Shown here piece after piece: positions 49,901 through 60,870 of a stretch of 64,000 nucleotides of DNA; position 1 is the stretch's first letter, and each line of letters opens with the position of its first letter. The notes below the pieces were generated by a model. It searched no databases and was not told the origin of the DNA. It saw nothing but the letters and a program-made list of their open reading frames with translations. The DNA comes from Hamadaea flava (GTDB lineage Bacteria; Actinomycetota; Actinomycetes; Mycobacteriales; Micromonosporaceae). The stretch lies in assembly GCF_024172085.1 (NCBI RefSeq), contig NZ_JAMZDZ010000001.1, forward strand, positions 558,001 through 622,000, written 5' to 3'. The translations under genes were made by a program, and so were the position numbers.

Positions 49901-52900
49901 TCTCGCCGACGGTGTAGTACGCGTCGTCCTTGTCGTACGGGAGGACCTGCTCCTTGATCCGGTTGAGTTCGTCGTACACCGCGACCTGTGCGAAGTCGTC
50001 CGGATCGTCGGTGGTGGCGACGCCGCGCGGGCTGACCACCTTGGTGCGGTTGCCGACCTGGTCGTACTCGTATCGGGTGAGGTGGTACGCGACGACGCCG
50101 CTGACCGTGTCGTACGGCTCCTTGGCCTCGGCGAGCAGCCCACGCGCGTCGTACGTCAGGAAGGTCTGGTTGTTCTCCTCGTCGGTGGTCGTGACCATCA
50201 GCCCGTCGTGGTCGTAGCCGACGCTCGAGGTGAAGCCGGCCGCGTCGGTCGAGGTATGCACCTGGCCGTCGCTGTCGTAGGTGACCTTCGTGGTGAAGTC
50301 GTCCGGGTCCGCCGTGGCGTTCTTCAGCTGGTCGACCACCTTCGTGGTGTTGCCGACGCTGTCGAAGGTGTAGCTGATGACGCCGTTGCGGGCGTCGGTG
50401 ATCGTGGTGTTCTGATAGATCTCGTCGTACGCGTAGCGGGTCACGAAATCGTTGGCGTCGGTGGTGAGGTTGCCGTTCGGCTCGGTCACCGTGAGGACGT
50501 TGCCGACCTTGTCGTAGCCGTAGCTGGTCTTGCGGTCCGGTCCGCCGGTGGTGTCCTTCGGCGCGAAGGTGGCGGTGGTCCGGTCGCCGGCGTCGTAGGT
50601 GGCGGTCGTCAGGGCGCCGTTGGCCGCGGTGGATTCGAGGATGTTGTCGTTGGCGTCGTATACAGGGGCCGGTTTGACGAGGAAGTCACCGGTCGCCGCG
50701 TTCTTGGGCACCCGCGCGGTCAGCGGACGGTTCATCAGGTCGAAGCCGAACGTGCTGGTCTTGCCCTTGGCGTCGGTCACGGACAAGACGTTTCCGCGCA
50801 CGTCGTACGCCTTCGTGCTCGTCCGGGTCAGCGCGTCGGTGCTCGTCTTGGGCAACCCCGTGGGGTCGTAGGTGCCGAAGGACGTGCTGTGCCCGTTGGC
50901 GTCGGTGATCTTCGTCAGCTGGCCGAAGGTGTCGTACTCGTAGGTGGTCGTGAAGTCGCTGGCGGCCGGGGTGCTGGTGCCGGCCGGATCGGTGGCGCTG
51001 GTGAGGTTGCCCTCCAGGTCGTAGCCGAACGTCCAGCGACGGCCCTCGGAGGACTGCTTGGCGATCAGGTCGGCCCAGTGCCCGGTCAGCCCCGACTGGT
51101 ACGCGTACGTGGTGCCGGGCCAGCCGTTCTTGACCTGCTCGGCGGTCTTCGACTCGGTCGGATATCCCGTCTTCGGGTCGTACGCCGAGGTCGACACCGA
51201 ACCGTCGGCCTCTTCGAGGCGGATCACATTGTGGTCGCCGTCCCAGCCGAGCTTGGTCGTCTGGTTCTTGGCGTTGGTGGTCTGGAACGTCCGGCCGTAC
51301 CCGTCGGTGAGGAAGGTGGCCGGGTGGTTCTCGGCGTCGACCACCACCGTGGTGATGTTGTCGCCGGTCTGCCCGTCGGGGTCGCTGTAGGCGAACGCGA
51401 TCGGGTTGCCGAGCCGGTCGGTGTAGTCCTTGGTCGCCCAGTGGAACTTCGGGTCGTCATCGGGCAGGCCGTAGTACCGCAGCGCGGTGCCGTGGCCTCG
51501 CGGATCGACGACCTTCACGAGCTTGACGTTCTTGTTGCCTTGCGTCATGTCGTACTGGAACCCGAACACCTTCGGCTGGGTCCATCCGGCGCCGTCGATC
51601 AGCTCGCCGAGCAGGCCCTTGTCGGTGTAGGTGAAGGTCAGCGTACGGCCGGCGATGTCCACGATGGAGCGGACGTGGTCGATGATCTTCGGGTTGGTCA
51701 GGTTGCTCTGCCCGGTGACCTTGGCCCAGGTGGTGTCGTTGACGTAGTCGTACGTGTCGCCCTTGGCCCAGTAGGTCAGGGTGAGCACCTGGCGTCCGGT
51801 GGCGTCGGTGATGTATTTGAGGAACTTGGTCGGCTTGTTCTGCGAGCGGCGCACCTCGTAGGTGAAGGTCATGAGGTTGCCGTTCTTGTCCTCGATCGAC
51901 GACAGGTACCCGTCGCAGTCGTAGGAGAAGACGGTGCGGTCGGGCCGGGTCATCGTCCAGGCGCGGTCCGCTTCCGTCTGCGCCTTGCACGTGACGAGCT
52001 GCTGCAGGAACAGGTGCACGCCCTTCGGCGAGGTCCACTCGTTGGCCGTCGCGTTCCAGCTGAAGGTGTGCGTGGTGCCGTCGCCGTCGGTGAGTTTGAC
52101 GGTCGTCGGGTTCGGATTCGGGTGGAAGTCCAGGGACGAGCCCAGGCGCAGCGGCGACGACGCCTGCAGCGACCAGCCGTACCCGGTCACCGTGTCGGTG
52201 GTGTCCTGCGAGTTGTACGCGAGTCGCAGGACGGTCGAGATGCCCCGGGACGGGTTGCTCATTGCGTCGTAGGTCCACACGGTGTTGCCCGCGTGCAGGT
52301 TGTTCATCAGGGCGGACCCGGCGCCGGTGTCGACCCCGTCGTAGCTGTAGAAGCCCTCCAGACCGAGCTGGTCGGACGTGGGTTCCTCGACGGCGACCTT
52401 CTGGTCGAGCGCCGCGATGCCGGCGGACGCGGACAGCCACTGACCGGTCGTCTTGTTGTGCAGCTCCCACTTGAGCACGTAGTCGGTCCGCTTGTTCGCG
52501 TCGGACGGCGCGGGCGTCTTGACCGTGGCGGTCACGTCGGCCGTCGACCCGGCGGTGATGTCGCGGGGCAACGCGGTCGCGACCTGGTTGCCGCTGGTCG
52601 TGACGTCCGTGCCGTCGGGCAGCGTCCAGTGGTAGGACAGCTCCCAGTTCGCCGCGGGCCAGGCCGTGGTGGTGGGGTTGGAGACCGAGACGGTCACCGG
52701 GTAGGTGCTGGCCGGCGCCATCAGCCCGGCGGTGCCGGGCGCGTAGTAGGTGGACTCGGCGGTGGGTTCCAGGTAGGTGACCCGCAGCGTCGGGCGCAGC
52801 ATCGGCTCGGCGCCCTCGCTGGACAGCAGCATCGCGCGCTGGGTCGACACCGCCTCGTCACGCATCTTGAGCAGGAACCCGTAGTTCGACGCCGGGGTGG

Positions 52901-55625
52901 TCAGCCAGCTCTTGACGGTGTTGGTGACCGTCCACGACTCCCACTCGGGGTCGTTGGTGAACCCGTCGAAGTAGGACTCGGCCGTCGCGTCGTAGTCACC
53001 GCCCGGAGTCGTCCAGGCGGTCCCGGACGCGGCGCTGTTCCAGGTGGCGGTGGTCTCGTCGAAGGCCCGAGTGAGCCGGTGCACGTCGACCTTGCCGTCG
53101 GTCACGTCGCCCGGGTAGAGGCCGGTGTTCCACATCTCCAGCTGCGCGTCGACGACGTTCGCGTTTCCTGGTACGCCCGCCAGGTTGGTGAATCTCACCA
53201 GGCCCCGGGTGTCCCCGTACGCGCTGGAGTTGTTGCCCGGTGACACGTACGGGTCACCGCCGTAGACGTTGACGTTGGCCGTGGGCTGCGCCGCCGACAG
53301 CGTCGTGTCGGGCACCTGGTTGGCCGTCGTCTCCCGGAAGACCTTGGTGATGCGGCCCGCCTTGGGCAGCAGGACGCCCTGGGTCGGCCCGGCGATCACC
53401 TGCCCGTCGGCGGTCTTCACCGCGATCATGTAGTAGTAGAAATGCCGCTTGAGGGGGTCGTTCTCGTCGGTGGGGGTCGGGGACGCCGTGGTGTCCTGGT
53501 AGGTCCGCAGTCCCGACGACACCGGGGCGACCAGGGTCGCCGCCGACGGCACGAAGGTCTGGTAGACGCTGCGGTGGACCTGGTACTCGACGATGTCGTC
53601 CGCGGTCGAACCGGACCCGGTCGGGTCGGCGTACGCCGGCCAGGTCAGCGCCGCCCCGGTCGCGGTGATGGTCGTCGGCACGTCCACCGCGACGCCCGGC
53701 CGCCCGAACGTGACGACCAGCTTCGGCAGGTTGTAGTCGCGGCGGTTGTTGTCGTACGCGTACTCCGAGGCCTCGTAGATCGGCCCGCCGCGGCCCTTGT
53801 CGGCCTCGTCGACGGCCTTGACCATGAAGCCGTAGTTGGGCTGCGTGCCGTTGACCCAGTCCTGCACGACGTTGCGGACCGGGAAGCTGTTCCACACGCT
53901 GGAGACGCCGGCCTTCCTCGTGGTGGTGCCCCACTTGGTCAAGCGCACGGCGTCGGCGATCACCGACTTGTTCGCCACGTCGCCGAGCACGACCCGGCCG
54001 GTGGTGCCCGCCGCGAACGGATGCACGCCGAGGGTCTTCCACACGCCGTCGGCCGCGCCGGTCTGGTCCACCGTGTACGCCTTCGACCCACCGTTGTAGA
54101 ACACCGTGTACGGAGTCGCCGTCGAGCGGTCGGACTCCGACGTGAAGTGCACCTCGACCTGATAGTCCCCGGCTTCGGTGATCGTCGGCGTCCACGTGTG
54201 CGTGTTGCCTGCCGTCGCGTCATTGTTGTACCGGTAGTCCGCGCCGATCGCCTTGGCTGTCAACGAGTTCGCCGAGTACGGCCAGGTGCCGGAGAACGAG
54301 GTCCCGGCGTCGCCGTCGTCGACCACGATCACGTTCCCCGCGGGCTGCGCCGCCATCGCGGTGTTGATGCTCCCCCACGTCGCCGTCGACTCGTCCCAGG
54401 AGCTGGTCACCCGCCGCGCTTCCAGCGCGACGTCGTACGCGTAGCTCCAGTGCGTCTGCGAGTAGTAGAGCTGCAGCTGCGCGTCGTCGATCGGCGTACC
54501 GGCGGGGATGCCGGTGAGCGGGAACCGAACCAGCGAGCGCCACGTGTTGGCCGACTCGGTGCCGACCCGCAGCTGGTAGGTGTCGTTGTAGTTCGCGTTC
54601 TGGGTTCCCGAGTAGATCTCGACGTCCTGCCCGTCCGTCGGCACGGGCTGGATCTTGATCGTGGGGTCGATCGTCACGGGGTACCGGCGGGACGCGTCGG
54701 CGAGCCAGGCCGCGTCCGGCACGATCGTGATCTCGGCCGTCGAGCCGTGCTGGGTCAGGATCTGCGCCACGTTGCGCGACATCGTCTTGCCGACGTCGGA
54801 CTTCGCGTCGTCCTTCGAGTCGAACATGTACGGCGCGGGCATCACGAACAGCACCCGTCCGCCGTCCGGCCCGGTGAACTCGATCGACCCGTCGGCCGCC
54901 TGGCGTGCGATCAGCCCGCCGGTCTTGATCGACAGCGTCACCGCGAACGGCTCCGCCGGCGCCTTCGCCAGGACGAAGTCCTCCTGCAGCGTCGTCGAGG
55001 TCACCTCGTACACGACGTCCGCGCCGGACGCCGCACCGGCGTACGTGACGGTCGAGCCGGCGACCTTCGGCGTCAGGTCCGCGGGCAGTCCCGCCAGACC
55101 CAGCTCGATGTGCCGGCCGCCGGACTCGAACCGCACCAGCTTGTCGCTGCGGTCACCGAAGCGCGAGGTGAAGGCATTGGCGACATTCTGGTACGCCCAA
55201 CCGCCCGAGCCGGGCCGAACCGTGAGGTCGATCGGCTTCCAGGTACGACCGTCGCGGTAGTTCAGCGGGGTCTGCGACACCTCGGCCTGCATCCGGCCGT
55301 CCGACAGTTGATAGAACCGCGCGTTCTGCGTACGCCGGGCGGTCAGTTCCTTGACCCGCTTGGCCGGCGCCCACGCCTTGCCCTTCGTCGCCGGGTCGTC
55401 GTGCGGCACCCCGTCCAGCTTGAGGTCGACCGACTTCGGCGGCTCCTTCGGCCGTGGCGCGGAGGTCGCCCCGAACAGGCGGCGCACCGGATCCCAGAAC
55501 CCGCCTGGATCCTCGGCGGTCTGCTGGGCACTCGACGGTGTGGCGAACGCCGGCACACCCGAACCCATGATCATGACGACACTCAGTGCGCCGGCCAACA
55601 GCCAGCGACGGCTCTGGTTTCGCAA
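46884..55625 (-). CDS. Secreted RHS polymorphic toxin with nuclease C-terminus
   Basis: 2913 residues from TTG 55625, chosen because GGGGAGGA lies eight bases upstream and a signal peptide (WLLAGALSVVMIMGSGVPAFA) follows. Order: DNRLRE-like carbohydrate-related domains (about 335-415 and 785-865), golvesin-like beta domains (about 435-558 and 2012-2142), a long YD/RHS repeat shell (about 1150-2600) and the RHS core ending MGFRDYSPTASRFLTPD (near 2618). The last 130 residues are a separate tip: RFPDYN..RTVVEVKAED gives a PD-(D/E)xK nuclease motif. It would be released by self-cleavage and delivered to neighbours. The HEAT gene overlaps its 3' end. Confidence 0.9.
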   Translation of the reverse strand: MRNQSRRWLLAGALSVVMIMGSGVPAFATPSSAQQTAEDPGGFWDPVRRLFGATSAPRPKEPPKSVDLKLDGVPHDDPATKGKAWAPAKRVKELTARRTQNARFYQLSDGRMQAEVSQTPLNYRDGRTWKPIDLTVRPGSGGWAYQNVANAFTSRFGDRSDKLVRFESGGRHIELGLAGLPADLTPKVAGSTVTYAGAASGADVVYEVTSTTLQEDFVLAKAPAEPFAVTLSIKTGGLIARQAADGSIEFTGPDGGRVLFVMPAPYMFDSKDDAKSDVGKTMSRNVAQILTQHGSTAEITIVPDAAWLADASRRYPVTIDPTIKIQPVPTDGQDVEIYSGTQNANYNDTYQLRVGTESANTWRSLVRFPLTGIPAGTPIDDAQLQLYYSQTHWSYAYDVALEARRVTSSWDESTATWGSINTAMAAQPAGNVIVVDDGDAGTSFSGTWPYSANSLTAKAIGADYRYNNDATAGNTHTWTPTITEAGDYQVEVHFTSESDRSTATPYTVFYNGGSKAYTVDQTGAADGVWKTLGVHPFAAGTTGRVVLGDVANKSVIADAVRLTKWGTTTRKAGVSSVWNSFPVRNVVQDWVNGTQPNYGFMVKAVDEADKGRGGPIYEASEYAYDNNRRDYNLPKLVVTFGRPGVAVDVPTTITATGAALTWPAYADPTGSGSTADDIVEYQVHRSVYQTFVPSAATLVAPVSSGLRTYQDTTASPTPTDENDPLKRHFYYYMIAVKTADGQVIAGPTQGVLLPKAGRITKVFRETTANQVPDTTLSAAQPTANVNVYGGDPYVSPGNNSSAYGDTRGLVRFTNLAGVPGNANVVDAQLEMWNTGLYPGDVTDGKVDVHRLTRAFDETTATWNSAASGTAWTTPGGDYDATAESYFDGFTNDPEWESWTVTNTVKSWLTTPASNYGFLLKMRDEAVSTQRAMLLSSEGAEPMLRPTLRVTYLEPTAESTYYAPGTAGLMAPASTYPVTVSVSNPTTTAWPAANWELSYHWTLPDGTDVTTSGNQVATALPRDITAGSTADVTATVKTPAPSDANKRTDYVLKWELHNKTTGQWLSASAGIAALDQKVAVEEPTSDQLGLEGFYSYDGVDTGAGSALMNNLHAGNTVWTYDAMSNPSRGISTVLRLAYNSQDTTDTVTGYGWSLQASSPLRLGSSLDFHPNPNPTTVKLTDGDGTTHTFSWNATANEWTSPKGVHLFLQQLVTCKAQTEADRAWTMTRPDRTVFSYDCDGYLSSIEDKNGNLMTFTYEVRRSQNKPTKFLKYITDATGRQVLTLTYWAKGDTYDYVNDTTWAKVTGQSNLTNPKIIDHVRSIVDIAGRTLTFTYTDKGLLGELIDGAGWTQPKVFGFQYDMTQGNKNVKLVKVVDPRGHGTALRYYGLPDDDPKFHWATKDYTDRLGNPIAFAYSDPDGQTGDNITTVVVDAENHPATFLTDGYGRTFQTTNAKNQTTKLGWDGDHNVIRLEEADGSVSTSAYDPKTGYPTESKTAEQVKNGWPGTTYAYQSGLTGHWADLIAKQSSEGRRWTFGYDLEGNLTSATDPAGTSTPAASDFTTTYEYDTFGQLTKITDANGHSTSFGTYDPTGLPKTSTDALTRTSTKAYDVRGNVLSVTDAKGKTSTFGFDLMNRPLTARVPKNAATGDFLVKPAPVYDANDNILESTAANGALTTATYDAGDRTTATFAPKDTTGGPDRKTSYGYDKVGNVLTVTEPNGNLTTDANDFVTRYAYDEIYQNTTITDARNGVISYTFDSVGNTTKVVDQLKNATADPDDFTTKVTYDSDGQVHTSTDAAGFTSSVGYDHDGLMVTTTDEENNQTFLTYDARGLLAEAKEPYDTVSGVVAYHLTRYEYDQVGNRTKVVSPRGVATTDDPDDFAQVAVYDELNRIKEQVLPYDKDDAYYTVGEKIQYTYDEVGNLTKVSQPTSGKVPGAAGARVDSTYSYLDNGWIASTTDPFGISTTFDYNPLGQQTRRTVTGADGGLTHTMTMSYYPDGKLQNRADEGVPVGSDVSLWDNTDEHYVATVGDWTTTSQGTGYVGTDYATHAPGTGANKFTWVPPNRHANDDYEVFVRYPAVAGAATDAKYTLFGQTKTVDQTQHAGEWVSLGTYPMVILTNTDMVTLSDNANGIVVADAIKFVRDTTGVVDNERQSYTYTYDANGNLTTLSDGSTGSQIDRYTMTYTGLNQLAAMNEIDAGAVQHTSTYDYDANGNVTKRTFDALIDEFVYDARDLVTTAKNLAQPGDPNPRISAYTYTPRGQLAHQTKPLGGNVDYTYFADGRLRHLAENTGTPGRLIAEHTLKYDLNGNPSEDVARLMNADNTSAYLDRTLTYQYDPRDRVTQVTKGTDRTEKYVYDANSNILTEEFAEPGGKKSTTANFYDRNRLTKTIGGSPNDDGTTTTTSSFYYYDPFGRTEQIRSTSIVSGGDPGEPSNSFSGYTYDGFDRKIRNEVSYFRYQSITDYAYDTLNRTTSTSRKIYGASDTGAQLEGQADTTIRYMGASDLVLSEQRTAGVATSTTSTTAYRYGAGSERISQTVTANDGGPTGEFNYVHNARGDVEAITDTSGNTRATYGYTAYGQDDAPMFTGVDKPDSADLLRVKRPVNLYRFNAQRWDQAGGTYDMGFRDYSPTASRFLTPDFYTGALADFQLGMGAGTANRYLFASGNPIGNFEVDGHFSVPNWLKQVGGFFKGIGEQAWATVTGLWDFGAAVVGCFPCGQQISELWNYAGDNPGEFWGGVWHSVWDPIADDWNRGNYGEAIGRAVFSVAELVFGGKGIAKIKNVIRARQAAKAAEAAVMAKRAARIAQLRINRIVGAEAEKALGIPARGKKAVRSFSGEAARRFPDYNAKRRTVVEVKAEDTVDFTGQTLDLILYAESVGKVPVYIVRQDAIISTAMRSAQQLRLIRIYKWLPPLHM

Positions 55626-56054
55626 GGCCGAATCCTCCCCAGGACCGGGTGCACAGCACCCGAATCGGCCCATCGGCGCGGGGATCACTCGACATCGCGC
55701 GGCCCCCGTGCCGACGGTCTTCGGTTGTCGGCGCCGCCGATGCAACTTGCACCCACGACGATGCGCCACATCTTCGGCAGTGACGAACATCGCTGTCAAC
55801 AGTGTCGAATCGACCTCTGATCGCCGCCGAACCGGCGATCGCCGAGCCATCTGCCTGCGGCTACGCGGGCCTCGCCGGTCAGCCCGCAAGGGAGGCGAGC
55901 GTTACGGAGCCGTTATCGCTGTCGCGGACTTCTCGACAGCCGCACGACGCGGACCGTGTCACGCTCCGCGACATGATTTCCATATGTCGATGTCCGCGAA
56001 TGACGAACGGGCGGACCGGAGACTCCGGCCCGCCCGCGTACGCCGCGAATCAGC
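55626..56054. other. 429-bp control region upstream of the RHS toxin
   Basis: No gene is visible. It contains two dyads: GATCGCCG/CGGCGATC (55819-55840) and CGACATGATTTCCATATGTCG (55969-55989), the latter in an AT-richer patch that could hold an operator or promoter. It also holds the terminator of the acid phosphatase gene at 56008-56036. Confidence 0.5.
56008..56036 (-). terminator. Terminator of the acid phosphatase gene
   Basis: CGGGCGG-A-CCGG-AGACT-CCGG-C-CCGCCCG, an eleven-pair stem with one mismatch, starts 19 bases past the phosphatase stop. Confidence 0.7.
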
Positions 56055-56894
56055 TCACGGCAGGAAGTAGTTCGGGTTCGGCAGCTTGAAGGTGCGGTCG
56101 GCGTACCCGCCCTCCAGGTCGCTGAACTGGTCGCCGAAGTTCGCGACGATGTCGTAACCCAGCGACTCGATGTGCGCCCGGGTCGCCGACTTGTAGTGCA
56201 CCGTGGTGCAGGAGCCGTTGGGGTCGCCCGCGCAGGCCGCCTGCAGATAATCCGGGTACTGGGCGACCGGCGGCTTCGTGAACAGCCCGTCCTCGCCGTC
56301 GACCAGCGTCGTCGGGGCGGGGTAGCCCGCGTCGACGCCGACTCCGTCCGAGGTCAGATTGCCCAGCGTGGCCGCCTCCTGAGCCAGCGGCCGCCCGGTC
56401 AGGAAGAAGACCGCGTAACCCTGCTCCTGGGCGTACCGGACGAGGTCGACCATGCCGAAGACGGCCGGGAACCGCTGCTCGGTGACGAACTGCCCATTGG
56501 TCGTGGGGTTGTACGCCCAGTTGCTGAACACCTCGTAGTTCCAGGTCAGCAACGTCGTGTCGTCGACGTCGAGGACGATCGCCTTCGAGCCGCCCGGCTT
56601 GTGCCGCATGGCGTCCAGCCAGCGGCGGCCGGCCGACGCGACCTTGCGGGCCTCGTCGGCGTAGTTGCCGTCGTCAGCGGCGATGCCACTGCCGAGCGGG
56701 TCGCCGTAGTAGTTGCGAAGCTGCTGGCGCAGGACATCGATGTTGGTGACCTGCTCGGCGTACTTCGGGGTGATGGTCTTGATGGCCGGCTGCGGGGTCG
56801 CCGCGGAGGCCAGCCCGCCCACGGCGACCAGAGCGGCCGCCACCAGCGACGTGGTGAGGACGCGGCGCGGTGAGCGCCAGGATCGTGAAGTCAC
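56055..56894 (-). CDS. Secreted HAD-type acid phosphatase (class B/IIIB-like)
   Basis: 279 residues. A signal peptide (VLTTSLVAAALVAVGGLASA) is followed by HAD motif I KAIVLDVDDTTLLTWNYE, motif II YAVFFLTGRPLAQ, a lysine in the KSATRAHIESLGYD block and motif IV IVANFGDQFSDLEGGYADRTFKLPNPNYFLP. This is the plant/bacterial acid phosphatase group that cleaves phosphomonoesters outside the cell. GTG 56894 has AAGGGA upstream. It is a single gene with its own terminator. Confidence 0.88.
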   Translation of the reverse strand: MTSRSWRSPRRVLTTSLVAAALVAVGGLASAATPQPAIKTITPKYAEQVTNIDVLRQQLRNYYGDPLGSGIAADDGNYADEARKVASAGRRWLDAMRHKPGGSKAIVLDVDDTTLLTWNYEVFSNWAYNPTTNGQFVTEQRFPAVFGMVDLVRYAQEQGYAVFFLTGRPLAQEAATLGNLTSDGVGVDAGYPAPTTLVDGEDGLFTKPPVAQYPDYLQAACAGDPNGSCTTVHYKSATRAHIESLGYDIVANFGDQFSDLEGGYADRTFKLPNPNYFLP

Positions 56895-57055
56895 GTCACG
56901 TTCCCTTCATCGGGGGTTCACTTTGACCCCGTGACGCTAACGCCAAGATCGGATCCGCGCACGACAGGGCACGCGGTCGAAACGCGCTTGCCAGGGCGTG
57001 CGATGATCGAACCTATGATTCGCCTCATGCGAAAGGGCGTGCGCGCCCTCGCGGT

Positions 57056-57808
57056 ATGACCGCGCCGCGGCACCTACGTGCCGCCTCCTGGAAGCTGGCC
57101 GCTGACATCCGCGACGAATGGCTGCACGTCGGCCTCGCCTGTGGCCCGGCCGATCGGTCCGCCGCCGAACACGCGCTCACCAGGGTGTACGCGTCGATGG
57201 GCCGCTCCCGGCCGGAGTTCGTCTGGGTCCGATCGCCTCGGGAAGCCCAGCCGCTCGTCCGTGACCTGCCGACCCTGGCCGGCCTGTACGCCTGGATCAC
57301 GGCTCCCCCGCCCGACGCCGATCCCCCACTGGCCAGTGATCTGGCGACCGTGGTGGCCCGGCTGCGCTGGCGGATGGACGACCGGATCGACACTCCGGCG
57401 TTCGATCCGAAGCCGCCCAAGCGCAAGAAGGGCGAGCCGTGGCCGGATCACCCGGTCGACCGGGCGATCGACTTCGGCGTGCCGTTCGTCGAGATCCTGC
57501 GCAAGCACGTCCGCGACGAGCTGTTCCTCCAGCTGATCCGGGCGTACGCCGCCCCCGCGAAACAATCGCTCGGCGAGCCGAGCCCGGTCTGCTGGTTCGG
57601 CCAGCAGGAGGCGCACTGGATCGCCTACTACGACGTGTGGCGGCAACTCGGCTTGGCCGACTTCGGCCCGGCGCTCGACGCCCAGCTCGACGTCTGGGGC
57701 GACCTCGCCCGCTCGGCCGGCTGGTTCTGGCCCGGCGAACAGGCGTGCGTCGTCGCCGAGCGACCCGCCCGCCCCGGCGTGTACGCCGACGGCTTCACCA
57801 TCCCCTAA
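57056..57808 (+). CDS. Conserved hypothetical protein
   Basis: 250 residues, soluble. The N-terminal half is variable (DEWLHVGLACGPADRSAAEHALTRVYASMGRSRPEFVWVRSP). The C-terminal block EPSPVCWFGQQEAHWIAYYDVWRQLGLADFGP..GDLARSAGWFWPGEQACVVAERP is rich in Trp and clearly conserved-looking, as in actinobacterial proteins I would place near DUF6745. The function is unknown. The ATG at 57056 has no clear ribosome site. Confidence 0.6.
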   Translation: MTAPRHLRAASWKLAADIRDEWLHVGLACGPADRSAAEHALTRVYASMGRSRPEFVWVRSPREAQPLVRDLPTLAGLYAWITAPPPDADPPLASDLATVVARLRWRMDDRIDTPAFDPKPPKRKKGEPWPDHPVDRAIDFGVPFVEILRKHVRDELFLQLIRAYAAPAKQSLGEPSPVCWFGQQEAHWIAYYDVWRQLGLADFGPALDAQLDVWGDLARSAGWFWPGEQACVVAERPARPGVYADGFTIP

Positions 57809-57816
57809 CCAGATGA

Positions 57817-57881
57817 GCGCTGGATCAGGGACCGAAGTCGAATCATGCGCCACGATTCGACGCGGATCCCTGATCCAGCGC
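57817..57881. terminator. Large two-part hairpin between convergent genes
   Basis: GCGCTGGATCAGGGA pairs perfectly with TCCCTGATCCAGCGC, and an inner stem GTCGAATC/GATTCGAC closes a nine-base loop, with a five-base internal bulge on each side. It lies just past the 57808 stop and 57 bases past the MFS stop on the other strand. Confidence 0.75.
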
Positions 57882-57937
57882 CGAAAACGCGGCGCGCCGC
57901 GCGAGTCAGGCAGGCACCGGGTCAGGCAGGCAGCGGG

Positions 57938-60292
<2,355 letters not shown>

Positions 60293-60357
60293 TTACGAAA
60301 CGGCCATTTCACGCATCCCGCGCGGGAAACCCGCGTGATCTCGGCGCACGGCCCGGG

Positions 60358-60363
60358 TACGGT
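60358..60363 (+). promoter_or_regulatory. -10 box TACGGT
   Basis: TACGGT ends six bases before ATG 60370, suggesting a leaderless GNAT mRNA. Confidence 0.35.
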
Positions 60364-60369
60364 CGGGCG

Positions 60370-60870
60370 ATGCCCGAATTGCAGCAGCTGGACCCCGGTC
60401 ACGCCCCGGCGGTACTGGCCTTCGAGGTATCGAATCGCGCCTACTTCGCGACCTCGATCACGGACCGGGGCGACGACTACTTCGCCGAGTTCGACGCCAG
60501 GTTCGACGCCTTGCTGGCCGAGCAGAAGGCGGGCGTCTGCGCCTTTCACGTGCTCGTCGACGACGACGGTTCGGTCGTGGGCCGGGTCAATCTGGTGGAC
60601 TTCGAGCACGGTGCCGCCGAACTCGGCTACCGGGTCGCGCAGCATGTCACGGGCCGGGGCGTGGCGACGGCGGCCGTTCGGGAGGTCTGCGCGCTCGCGG
60701 CGGACCGGTACGGGCTGCATACCGTGCGGGCGGCCGTGTCGCTGCAGAATCTCGCGTCGCAGAAAGTGCTGGTCAAGGCCGGATTCGTCGCCGTCGGCCC
60801 CGCCGATCCGGCGAACGTCGGCGGTCAGCCGGGCACCTGGTATCAGCGCCGGATCTCGACGGTGACGTGA
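60370..60870 (+). CDS. GNAT-family N-acetyltransferase (RimJ/RimL-like)
   Basis: 166 residues. VVGRVNLVDFEHGAAELGYRVAQHVTGRGVATAAVREVCALAAD is the acetyl-CoA core, and VRAAVSLQNLASQKVLVKAGFVAVG is the RimJ/RimL-type second block. The substrate is unknown: ribosomal protein or small amine. It overlaps the convergent nitrilase-family gene by 28 bases at their 3' ends. Confidence 0.88.
   Translation: MPELQQLDPGHAPAVLAFEVSNRAYFATSITDRGDDYFAEFDARFDALLAEQKAGVCAFHVLVDDDGSVVGRVNLVDFEHGAAELGYRVAQHVTGRGVATAAVREVCALAADRYGLHTVRAAVSLQNLASQKVLVKAGFVAVGPADPANVGGQPGTWYQRRISTVT

Noticed and set aside
47214-53243. 2009-residue ORF on the plus strand
   Set aside because: It is the antisense shadow of the RHS gene; the minus strand has clear YD repeats and domains, this one has only biased Val/Arg/Gly sequence.
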